Below the pieces are notes generated by a model. The model saw nothing but the letters and a program-made list of their open reading frames with translations, searched no databases and had not been told where the DNA came from. 64,000 bases of DNA, from assembly GCF_900167935.1 (NCBI RefSeq), contig NZ_FUYL01000010.1, positions 62,001 to 126,000 on the forward strand, written 5' to 3'. Position numbers and translations under genes: made by a program. The stretch is from Maribacter arcticus. Its GTDB lineage: Bacteria > Bacteroidota > Bacteroidia > Flavobacteriales > Flavobacteriaceae. Shown piece by piece: positions 1 through 7,102 of the stretch (position 1 is its first letter; every line of letters starts with the position of its first letter).

Positions 1-1
1 T

Positions 2-526
2 TTGGAATTTAAAATAGGATTAAGTGCTGGTATACCAGTAACCGATAAAGATGGAATCTTTGAGGATACGATTAAAACCTCAGATTATTTAAGTGATATT
101 GCAAAAGGTGACTTTACTATAACATCTGTTGTAAAGGATCTTTATGAAAGTGAAAATCAAAACAAATCAATAGAACACAAATCTATTAATGTGATTAAAA
201 CTAAAGATGAAGATTTTCTGATGCAATTAATGAGTATTACAGAAAAAATATGGTTTCACTCCACTACAAGTGTGAGTAATTTTGAAGAAAATTTAGGATA
301 TAGTAAATCGAAACTTTACCGAATGATGATGAATTTGGTGGGTAAATCTCCAAACATTTTTTTAAGAGATTATCGTTTACATAAAGCTTTAGAATTACTA
401 AAAAAGAAACGTTCTAATGTTTCTGAAATTGCATATCAAACAGGATTTAATAGTCCCGCTTATTTTTCAAAATGCTTTCTTAAAAAATATGGCATTCAAC
501 CTTCCAATTTCTCATGCAATAATTAA
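2..526 (+). CDS. AraC-type transcriptional regulator, C-terminal part (5' truncated by window)
   Basis: The reading frame is open at the window edge, so the true start lies upstream; the first codon here is only an internal TTG. The last ~100 residues form an AraC/XylS helix-turn-helix pair: a first helix pair around FEENLGYSKSKLYRMMMNL, then the characteristic VSEIAYQTGFNSPAYFSKCF signature of the second HTH, ending KKYGIQPSNF. The preceding ~60 residues (IGLSAGIPVTDKDGIFEDTI) resemble the end of a nucleotide-cyclase-like or DUF4242-type domain seen fused to AraC domains in Bacteroidetes (family knowledge; not provable from the fragment). It probably activates nearby genes; the two NTF2-like genes downstream are plausible targets by position only. 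Confidence 0.85.
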   Translation: MEFKIGLSAGIPVTDKDGIFEDTIKTSDYLSDIAKGDFTITSVVKDLYESENQNKSIEHKSINVIKTKDEDFLMQLMSITEKIWFHSTTSVSNFEENLGYSKSKLYRMMMNLVGKSPNIFLRDYRLHKALELLKKKRSNVSEIAYQTGFNSPAYFSKCFLKKYGIQPSNFSCNN

Positions 527-621
527 ATTACTGTATTTCAATTAGTTATAATTAAATTTGATCTGGTCTAAAATTACTTTTATTTGGTCCAAATGTAGGA
601 TTTCAGAAAATACTTCTAATC

Positions 622-629
622 TACTTTTG
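622..629 (+). promoter_or_regulatory. Putative Bacteroidetes -7 promoter box
   Basis: TACTTTTG matches the TAnnTTTG consensus of the Bacteroidetes primary sigma factor. A TTTC at 601-604 lies 17 bases upstream in the -33 position. Transcription would start near 633, giving a leader of ~20 bases before the ATG at 655. Confidence 0.5.
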
Positions 630-654
630 TTGAGAACCAAATAAATATTTAATT

Positions 655-1164
655 ATGAAGACAAAATTAATAGTAGCAGTAGTTATGATTTCTGGAATTC
701 TATTTACAGGATTTACAGAAAAAGTTGAAACCCATAAGGTAAAAATTGATTTAATTAATGATGAATTTCCAGAATCCAAACAAGAAGTTCTAGAAACCTT
801 CAGCGCCATTGCACAAAGCATTAAAGATGGCGATATGGATAAACTGATTTCTTTTCATGCGTACGGTCCAAAATTTACAGAATTCAAAAATGGAGCACCT
901 AGAAATGGTGCCGCCGCCAATGAAGAGTATGAACGTACTGTTTTTGGTGCAGTCACCGAAGTAGTAAAATTCGATGCAAAAGATTTGCAGATTGCCGTTT
1001 ATGGAGAAGTGGCCAATTTAACTTTCCATTCCGATTTTCAACTCAAATTCGGTGAAGACCTTGTGGTTGTAAACGACCAAATTACACTGTTATTTGTGAA
1101 CACGGCTAATGGATGGAAAATGGTTCATGAACATCATTCTCCTTTAGCACAAGATAAGCTTTAA
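655..1164 (+). CDS. NTF2-like/SnoaL-like secreted protein, copy 1
   Basis: 169 residues. An N-terminal hydrophobic signal (residues ~4-20, ending FTGFTEK) is followed by a cystatin-like alpha+beta fold of the NTF2/SnoaL/DUF4440 type: a long first helix (SKQEVLETFSAIAQSIKDGDMDKL), the HAYGPKFTEF segment, and C-terminal strands ending GWKMVHEHHSPL, typical of ketosteroid-isomerase-like proteins. Function is unknown; many relatives are secreted binding or isomerase-like domains. It is followed 79 bases later by a near-identical paralogue. Unlike the paralogue it has no lipobox cysteine (FTGF instead of FTAC), so it is predicted to be released rather than lipid-anchored. Confidence 0.85.
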   Translation: MKTKLIVAVVMISGILFTGFTEKVETHKVKIDLINDEFPESKQEVLETFSAIAQSIKDGDMDKLISFHAYGPKFTEFKNGAPRNGAAANEEYERTVFGAVTEVVKFDAKDLQIAVYGEVANLTFHSDFQLKFGEDLVVVNDQITLLFVNTANGWKMVHEHHSPLAQDKL

Positions 1165-1243
1165 GAACATCTCCTCTAAGCACTAGCATCCAAATTAAGC
1201 TCTGGTTAAGGAGCTAATCCCTTAAACTGTAAAATATCTTATT

Positions 1244-1753
1244 ATGAAAACAACATTAAAAATAACAGTACTTATAATCTTCGGGTTTTTATTTACGGCA
1301 TGCTCAGATGACAATGAAATTGTAGTAAATCCTGGAATAGACATCAATTTAATTTTAGATGAATTTCCAGAAGCCAAACAAGAAGTCTTAGAAACTTTTG
1401 GCGCCATTGCGCAAAGCATTAAAGATGGCGATATGGATAAGCTGATTTCTTTTCATGCGTACGGTCCAAAATTTACAGAATTCAAAAATGGAGCACCTAG
1501 AAATGGTGGCGCCGCCAATGAAGAGCACGAACGTACTGTTTTTGGTGCAGTCACCGAAGTAATAAAATTCGATGCAAAAGATTTGCAGATTGCCGTGTAT
1601 GGAGAGGTTGCCAATTTAACTTTTCACTCTGATTTTCATCTCAAATTTGGTGAAGACCTAGTAATCGTGAACGACCAAATAACCCTATTGTTTGTAAATA
1701 CATCTAGTGGGTGGAAAATGGTTCATGAGCAACATTCGCCATTAAAAGGATAA
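1244..1753 (+). CDS. NTF2-like/SnoaL-like lipoprotein, copy 2
   Basis: 169 residues. The signal peptide ends in a lipobox (FLFTAC), so this copy is a predicted lipoprotein. From about residue 40 it is nearly identical to the upstream copy, with only scattered substitutions (for example ATAC-like changes such as GAAANEEY to GGAANEEH). The first ~35 residues are unrelated apart from being hydrophobic. The fold is the same NTF2-like domain with a C-terminal GWKMVHEQHSPL. The near-identity at DNA level over the mature region points to a recent tandem duplication or gene conversion. Function unknown. Confidence 0.85.
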   Translation: MKTTLKITVLIIFGFLFTACSDDNEIVVNPGIDINLILDEFPEAKQEVLETFGAIAQSIKDGDMDKLISFHAYGPKFTEFKNGAPRNGGAANEEHERTVFGAVTEVIKFDAKDLQIAVYGEVANLTFHSDFHLKFGEDLVIVNDQITLLFVNTSSGWKMVHEQHSPLKG

Positions 1754-1789
1754 ATATTTAATTTAAAAAGCCCGGTACCTTTAATCACT

Positions 1790-1842
1790 TGGTTCTTGCC
1801 TATTAGTTACGTCTTATAGATTTACTCTATGCACAAGAACCA
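1790..1842. terminator. Possible bidirectional terminator hairpin
   Basis: A 9-bp inverted repeat TGGTTCTTG (1790-1798) / CAAGAACCA (1834-1842) lies between the convergent ends of the NTF2-like gene and ppk2 and is followed by TTAGTTTT on the plus strand. The loop is long (35 bases), so this is a weak call. Confidence 0.3.
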
Positions 1843-1859
1843 TTAGTTTTAAGTTAAGT

Positions 1860-2696
1860 CTAAAGCTGTTCGTCGTTATCTTTTAAAATGGCTTTGTGCC
1901 GTATATTTTCCTTGTCTTTAACTTCGTAGGGAATTTTATTCAAAATATGTTCTAAAGCCGTAATCCTAGCAGATGTTTTCCTGTTCGCTTTAATAATTTT
2001 CCAAGGCACATATTTTTGAGTGTTCTTAAACATCAATTCTTTGTATGATGTGTATTCATCCCATAACGCCAAAGCCTTTCTATCTACATCGCTATATTTC
2101 CATTTTTTAATAGGGCTCGATGTAATATCCTTAAAGCGACGCTCTTGTTCATTTTTAGAAATAGAAAAGTAAAGTTTTACCAAATGAATATCAGAAAGTA
2201 ACATCATGCGTTCCACATCATTTACTGAATCCATAAAATTTAGATATTGTTTTCTCGTACAAAAGTCGTTTACTGGTTCTACCACGGCACGGTTATACCA
2301 GCTTCTGTCAAAGAATACGATTTCACCTTCACGTGGAAAACGATTAATGTAGCGCTGAAAATACCATTGTCCTTCTTCTATCTCATCAGGCTTCGGCAAG
2401 GCTACTACGCGTACTTCTCTTGGGGGTAGATGTTCGGTAATACGCCTAATCGCACCTCCTTTACCAGCAGCATCACGACCTTCGAAAATAACAACGACTT
2501 TTTTATTGTTCTTAACCACCCATTGTTGCAAAACAAGTAATTCTTCTTGAAGCTTAGCCAAGCGTTTCTCATATTTGAGTGCATGTATCGCTTTTTTTGG
2601 GTCTAAGGTAGATTGTCTCAACAAGGCTAACAACCCCTTTTTAGTATTGATTGAAAGCAGTTCTTTTTCTTTTAAAGGCTTTTGTAATTTGCTCAT
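1860..2696 (-). CDS. ppk2: Polyphosphate kinase 2 (PPK2), copy A
   Basis: 278 residues, the size of a single-domain PPK2, which transfers phosphate between polyphosphate and nucleotides (ADP/ATP, GDP/GTP or AMP depending on class). Visible motifs are the Walker A loop GRDAAGKGG (residues 73-81), the lid segment IRRITEHLPPREVRVVAL, and the Walker B region FFDRSWYNRAVVEPV (D130) with the PPK2-typical SWYNRA. The N-terminus is a helical extension. It lies 32 bases downstream of a second ppk2 gene on the same strand, so the two are probably co-transcribed. PPK2 class cannot be assigned from sequence alone. Confidence 0.95.
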   Translation of the reverse strand: MSKLQKPLKEKELLSINTKKGLLALLRQSTLDPKKAIHALKYEKRLAKLQEELLVLQQWVVKNNKKVVVIFEGRDAAGKGGAIRRITEHLPPREVRVVALPKPDEIEEGQWYFQRYINRFPREGEIVFFDRSWYNRAVVEPVNDFCTRKQYLNFMDSVNDVERMMLLSDIHLVKLYFSISKNEQERRFKDITSSPIKKWKYSDVDRKALALWDEYTSYKELMFKNTQKYVPWKIIKANRKTSARITALEHILNKIPYEVKDKENIRHKAILKDNDEQL

Positions 2697-2728
2697 GTGT
2701 AAAACGTTTAACTTAAAATAATTGCTGC

Positions 2729-3577
2729 TTATATTTTTATCTGTTGTCTAAAAAACCGATGTACAATATTAGGGTCTGGTAATAGATCTGGGCAATTAGT
2801 GCCCTTGCCATCATAATCGAACTGAGATAAAACAAATTTGATGCTTTCTACACGGGCCAACCTTTTATTATCGCTTTTTACAATAATCCAAGGACAGAAA
2901 GAGTTGTGAGTTCGAGCGAACATTTGATTTTTATAATAACTATAGTCTTCCCAAAGATCTTGACCTTTTTGGTCAACGGGACTAAATTTCCATTTTTTTA
3001 AAGGATTTCCCAATCTATTATCGAATCGCTTTTTCTGTTCGTCAATTGTTACTGAAAACCAAAATTTAATAATCTTGGTATCAGATTCATAGAGCATATG
3101 TTCAAACTCTGGTACTTGTACCATAAAGCGTTCGTACTGTTCTTTAGTACAAAAATCCATTACCGGTTCTACAACTGCCCGGTTGTACCAACTACGGTCA
3201 AAAAAAACGATTTCACCGGCATTTGGTAGTTCTTTTATATAGCGATTAAAGTACCATTGTTTACGTTCGATCTCAGTAGGTTTATTAAGTGCTACTATAC
3301 GCATGGCACGAGGATTCAAATGCTCTGCAAAACGACGAATCGTGCCACCTTTACCTGAAGCATCTCGGCCTTCAAAGATGATGGCTATTTTTTTATCCTC
3401 TTTTTGAACCCACTTTTGAAAATCGACAAGCTCAGCCTGAAGTTGTAATAGCAGCCGTTCATAATAATATTTGTCTAACACATCTGCGTAGAGAGGCATG
3501 TCATTTTTAGATTGTTCTAAATATTCTAGTAAATGTGCCTTCGTTCTTAACTTGGCAAGTAACGTATTATCGATCAT
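2729..3577 (-). CDS. ppk2: Polyphosphate kinase 2 (PPK2), copy B
   Basis: 282 residues. Same architecture as the adjacent copy: Walker A GRDASGKGG (70-78), lid IRRFAEHLNPRAMRIVAL, Walker B FFDRSWYNRAVVEPV (D127). Outside these motifs the two proteins differ substantially, particularly in the first 50 and last 30 residues, so this is an old duplication with room for different nucleotide preference. It is first in a two-gene unit with copy A. Confidence 0.95.
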   Translation of the reverse strand: MIDNTLLAKLRTKAHLLEYLEQSKNDMPLYADVLDKYYYERLLLQLQAELVDFQKWVQKEDKKIAIIFEGRDASGKGGTIRRFAEHLNPRAMRIVALNKPTEIERKQWYFNRYIKELPNAGEIVFFDRSWYNRAVVEPVMDFCTKEQYERFMVQVPEFEHMLYESDTKIIKFWFSVTIDEQKKRFDNRLGNPLKKWKFSPVDQKGQDLWEDYSYYKNQMFARTHNSFCPWIIVKSDNKRLARVESIKFVLSQFDYDGKGTNCPDLLPDPNIVHRFFRQQIKI

Positions 3578-3722
3578 AGGCTATTATTAAGTCATGAAAA
3601 TAAGGAAGAAACCTAAGTAAAAAGATGATAAAAGTCAATTTATTGCTTTTTAAAACGACAGTTAAATATTTAGTGCTTATGCCTTTTTTGAAATAGTTAC
3701 TACATGTTTTGTATTAATAAGT

Positions 3723-3899
3723 ATGAAAATACCCGTAATAACAGAATTTAGAAAATTGGCTTACAAATACTTAAACAAAGAAAGAAGCGCATTGGAAAAT
3801 CGAGCATGGCAGGTTCACGATTTACAAAATACAACTAAAACCATTGAGCAATGGATATGGAATGGATTTGAATATAAAATGTATAAAATGGTTTTTTAA
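3723..3899 (+). CDS. Small hypothetical protein (58 aa)
   Basis: An ATG-started frame encodes a charged, aromatic-rich 58-residue peptide beginning MKIPVITEFRKLAYKYLN and ending in GFEYKMYKMVF, with two Trp close together (EQWIWNGF). The stop codon overlaps the final bases of the convergent serine hydrolase gene by 4 bases. It has no signal peptide or membrane segment. I recognise no family. The compact length, non-repetitive composition and good start suggest a real gene, but this rests on sequence character alone. Confidence 0.45.
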   Translation: MKIPVITEFRKLAYKYLNKERSALENRAWQVHDLQNTTKTIEQWIWNGFEYKMYKMVF

Positions 3900-5887
3900 T
3901 CGCAACTATTTTCTAGAACTTTTATTTCCTTTAAACCCTTCCATACCCTATGGCCAAAGTTTTTAGGAGAAATTCTAAAGACTATGATTGATGTGTTACT
4001 TTTTTTACATAGAACTTGTTCCACATTAAAGTTTAAAACAAGTGGTTTTCTTGTAACAAAAGTATCATAAATACTCGCTTTGCCAATAAAACTTCTATCC
4101 TTGTTTTGTGTAATTTCCACAGTAGTTTTTGGTAATTCAATATCCTTTTCTTTGTTAACTCCGCTCAATAAACCATCATAATACTTTTCGATATAGTCTT
4201 TTACTTGAGGTGTTGTAAGAGCTGTATTAAGATTAACTTTCCATGCAAAGGCGTATGTCCAAAAATTAGGCCTATTGGTATCATTCCAACCTTTAGGGAA
4301 TCTTGCATCTTCAAAACCTTTAAGTTTAATACCCTGTGCAAAATGTAATGGAATAGCAAATAATTCCTTACCCCAAGTATCATTAGTTTTTAAGAGGTCT
4401 GTACTATAAGTAACGCCTAATTTTGCGAGCATTTCAATGGCATTATTATTTTTTGGATTTAATTCTAATGAAGTTTTATAATTGGTAATGGCTTCATCAT
4501 TCTTGCCAAGTAACATAAGTGCTTCTGCATAGCTATCGTAAGGATTATCTCTATCAGGAAACACCTTGGTAGCTAACTTAAATACTTTAGCAGCATATAT
4601 AGCATTTTCAGCATGTAAATACTTATATCCTGCAACAATAAGCTCTTGTTCGCTTGCATGATAATCTGGTGAGTCTTTATGTGCTCCATAGAACTCAATA
4701 CCCTTATCGACGCCTTCTTTTTCAATGGTTTCTACCATAAATTTAGCTAACGGTTTTAACGGCAAATCATAAGGTTTGTTATATAATATTCCGGTTATAG
4801 CAGTCGTCATAGAATTAAGAAAACCACGACTCGTATTATTTAAGAGTATGATGGAAGCATTACTAGATGGAATTCTAGTATACAATGCACGAAAACCATC
4901 AATATTACCACTATGACCTACAGTTTCAACTTTTTCTGATGTATTACCTAAAGGTTTATTTATAAATTCCCAGCCATAACCATAATGTCCGCTATAACTT
5001 GGATCTATAATATGCTTTTCAAAAATGAGATCCATATATTTTTTTGGCAATAAGATTTCAGTATTTAATGCTTGATTCCACAAAAACATATCTTCAACTG
5101 TAGAATATATTGCTCCTGCAGCATAGGCAGAAGACTCATCAGAATTATCCGTATTAAAGTATTCTCCAAATCCCTTATTGTAACCAGATGCCATATTTTT
5201 AATAAGTGGTCGGTGTCTAAAAAAGCCAGAGTTTTTCATCTCAAGAGGTTCAAATATCTTTTCTTGTAATACGTCTTCATATGATTTCTCTGTAATGGTC
5301 TCTATAATGTAGCCTAAAAGCGTATATCCCGAATTACTATACTCAAAACGCTCACCAGGTATAAATTGAAGTGGTGCACCTGCAAATTGATTAACCATAG
5401 CTTTAGGTTTATTGTGTTTTTCTTTATCTGATCCATCACGAGTTAGTCCTGCCGTGTGGGTGAGTAGGTGATGTATCGTAATCTGATCACCATTTATTTT
5501 AGGATAATCTACTAGATAGGTTGAAATAGGTTTGTGTAAGTCCAATTTCTCTTCAGCCACTAACTGCATAATTAGCATTGCTGTAAATTGTTTTGTAAGT
5601 GAAGCTATTTTAAACTTGGTGTCTGTTTGATTAGGAATATCCCATTCCATATTAGCAAACCTTAAGCCCTTTTTAAAGATTACTTTTCCTTCTTCCGCTA
5701 CTAAGACTGAGCCATTGAACATCTCGTAATCTGCGTATAAGTCAACTATTTCATTAATTTTTGAGACCTTATCCGATTTACTTAGCTGTTCTTTTTTAGG
5801 TTGGGTACAAGAAACTTGGTTTATAATACATATTAATAAAGTGAGCGTTTTAAGAATAGCACTAACATTAGTTTTAAATTGTTGCAT
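3896..5887 (-). CDS. Beta-lactamase-fold serine hydrolase lipoprotein with TPR region
   Basis: 663 residues. A signal peptide ends in a lipobox-like IINQVSC (Cys27). Residues ~45-380 are a class C beta-lactamase/D-alanyl-D-alanine carboxypeptidase-type domain: SxxK motif SLTK (Ser96, Lys99), YxN motif YSNSGY (~184) and a third motif in VGHSGNIDGF. After a linker come TPR-like helices (DSYAEALMLLGKNDEAITNY, then LNPKNNNAIEMLAKLG). The last ~150 residues are a separate beta-rich segment. Such proteins are esterases or peptidases of the periplasm or surface; the substrate is unknown. It is divergent from the winged-helix regulator at 6012, which could control it. Confidence 0.9.
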   Translation of the reverse strand: MQQFKTNVSAILKTLTLLICIINQVSCTQPKKEQLSKSDKVSKINEIVDLYADYEMFNGSVLVAEEGKVIFKKGLRFANMEWDIPNQTDTKFKIASLTKQFTAMLIMQLVAEEKLDLHKPISTYLVDYPKINGDQITIHHLLTHTAGLTRDGSDKEKHNKPKAMVNQFAGAPLQFIPGERFEYSNSGYTLLGYIIETITEKSYEDVLQEKIFEPLEMKNSGFFRHRPLIKNMASGYNKGFGEYFNTDNSDESSAYAAGAIYSTVEDMFLWNQALNTEILLPKKYMDLIFEKHIIDPSYSGHYGYGWEFINKPLGNTSEKVETVGHSGNIDGFRALYTRIPSSNASIILLNNTSRGFLNSMTTAITGILYNKPYDLPLKPLAKFMVETIEKEGVDKGIEFYGAHKDSPDYHASEQELIVAGYKYLHAENAIYAAKVFKLATKVFPDRDNPYDSYAEALMLLGKNDEAITNYKTSLELNPKNNNAIEMLAKLGVTYSTDLLKTNDTWGKELFAIPLHFAQGIKLKGFEDARFPKGWNDTNRPNFWTYAFAWKVNLNTALTTPQVKDYIEKYYDGLLSGVNKEKDIELPKTTVEITQNKDRSFIGKASIYDTFVTRKPLVLNFNVEQVLCKKSNTSIIVFRISPKNFGHRVWKGLKEIKVLENSCD

Positions 5888-6011
5888 CTATATGTTTTTA
5901 AAATCGATGAAGTGAAATTAGTCTGGTTTTCAGATTTATATGTCAAAAAAATGTAAAAGAAGTGTCAATCATTGCCAAACCTTGCAAAAGTTTAAGTTCT
6001 TTACAATCCTT

Positions 6012-6875
6012 ATGAGCACTAAAAAAATTTATGTTTATTGTACCATTCTAGCCATCTTTTTATTTGGATATTTTTTTTCAGCATCCGATACCGCACCAGA
6101 TGAGTTCTCTCAACACACTAAAATTGCTTTGAGAGCAGTTGGTCATCACTTATTACTCGCCGATAATGATAGCACAACAGTAGTGCTACCCATTATCGAG
6201 CTCTCGAAATATAATTATCTACTTTCTTTTGAACATGAATTTTCATTCTTGCCAAACGATTTGGTAAGAATTGTCAAAGAGCGATTTAACAAGGCTAAAC
6301 TTCCTGATTATTATCGCGTTTCGGTGATACAGAAAAGTGATGATGAAGTTGCTTATAGTTATGAAATAAGTGCTGATGAAGAAAAAACTATTATTCCTTG
6401 TTCTGGAAGGCGCTTCTTAAAAAACCAATATGCTATAGAAGTCCTGTTTTTAGATAAGAGAACATCATATGTATATACCCAGGGGTTTTTATATCTCTTA
6501 TTGCTGTTACTAGTTCTGTTTTTGTTTGAATTAATTAAAAGGAAAAAGACTACACCTGCAAAACTTCAAAAACCACATGAAAACTATATGCAAATTGGAA
6601 GTCTTAAATTTTATCCTGAGGAAAACAAATTGGTAAAAGAAGAACAAGAAATCAGACTTTCTAAAAAAGAATGTGAATTACTATCTATATTTATTTCAAA
6701 ACCCAACGAAATAATTAAACGAGATGAATTGATCAAAAGAGTTTGGGAAGACAACGGTGTAATTGTAGGACGGAGTTTAGATACCTTTATCTCTAAGTTG
6801 CGTAAAAAATTAAAAATCGATGGCTCTATAAAATTGACCAACATACATGGTGTTGGTTATAAATTAGAAGTATAG
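6012..6875 (+). CDS. Membrane-anchored winged-helix transcriptional regulator
   Basis: I chose the ATG at 6012 (MSTKKIYVYC), which puts the first membrane helix directly at the N-terminus; an upstream ATG at 5940 would add 24 polar residues and is less likely. Layout: TM helix (~residues 5-23), an extracytoplasmic domain of ~130 residues, a second TM helix (YLLLLLLVLFLFEL, ~155-175), then a C-terminal OmpR/PhoB-type winged helix (KFYPEENKLVKEEQEIRLSK... to NIHGVGYKLEV). This is the mirror of ToxR/CadC, with the DNA-binding domain last and two membrane helices. No phosphoacceptor receiver is present, so it likely senses an envelope signal directly. Neighbours on both sides are envelope proteins. 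Confidence 0.85.
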   Translation: MSTKKIYVYCTILAIFLFGYFFSASDTAPDEFSQHTKIALRAVGHHLLLADNDSTTVVLPIIELSKYNYLLSFEHEFSFLPNDLVRIVKERFNKAKLPDYYRVSVIQKSDDEVAYSYEISADEEKTIIPCSGRRFLKNQYAIEVLFLDKRTSYVYTQGFLYLLLLLLVLFLFELIKRKKTTPAKLQKPHENYMQIGSLKFYPEENKLVKEEQEIRLSKKECELLSIFISKPNEIIKRDELIKRVWEDNGVIVGRSLDTFISKLRKKLKIDGSIKLTNIHGVGYKLEV

Positions 6876-6924
6876 TTAAAATATAAAATTTTTAAGATTA
6901 TCATTATTATAGTTTATTCTCAAC

Positions 6925-6985
6925 AGGTATTAACTGACCAACAATAGGAGGGAGGGCAATGTGTATAGTGCGAGCCAATTTGATT
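6925..6985 (+). repeat. R1 repeat family, 3'-end fragment
   Basis: The segment ACAGGTATTAACTGACC followed by AGGAGGGAGGGCAATGTGT matches the 3' end of the dispersed R1 repeat, and is closest to the fragment at 35815. It lies between the convergent regulator and FtsX genes. Confidence 0.55.
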
Positions 6986-7102
6986 ATGGCATTAGAAAAA
7001 ATTGTTACTTGCACATAAATTTTACTTGCAATTATGCTGGAGTCTTCCTGTTTTTTTGTCATCCGTTGTGCTAAAAAAACAAAGACACAAAGTTTCTGGG
7101 GG

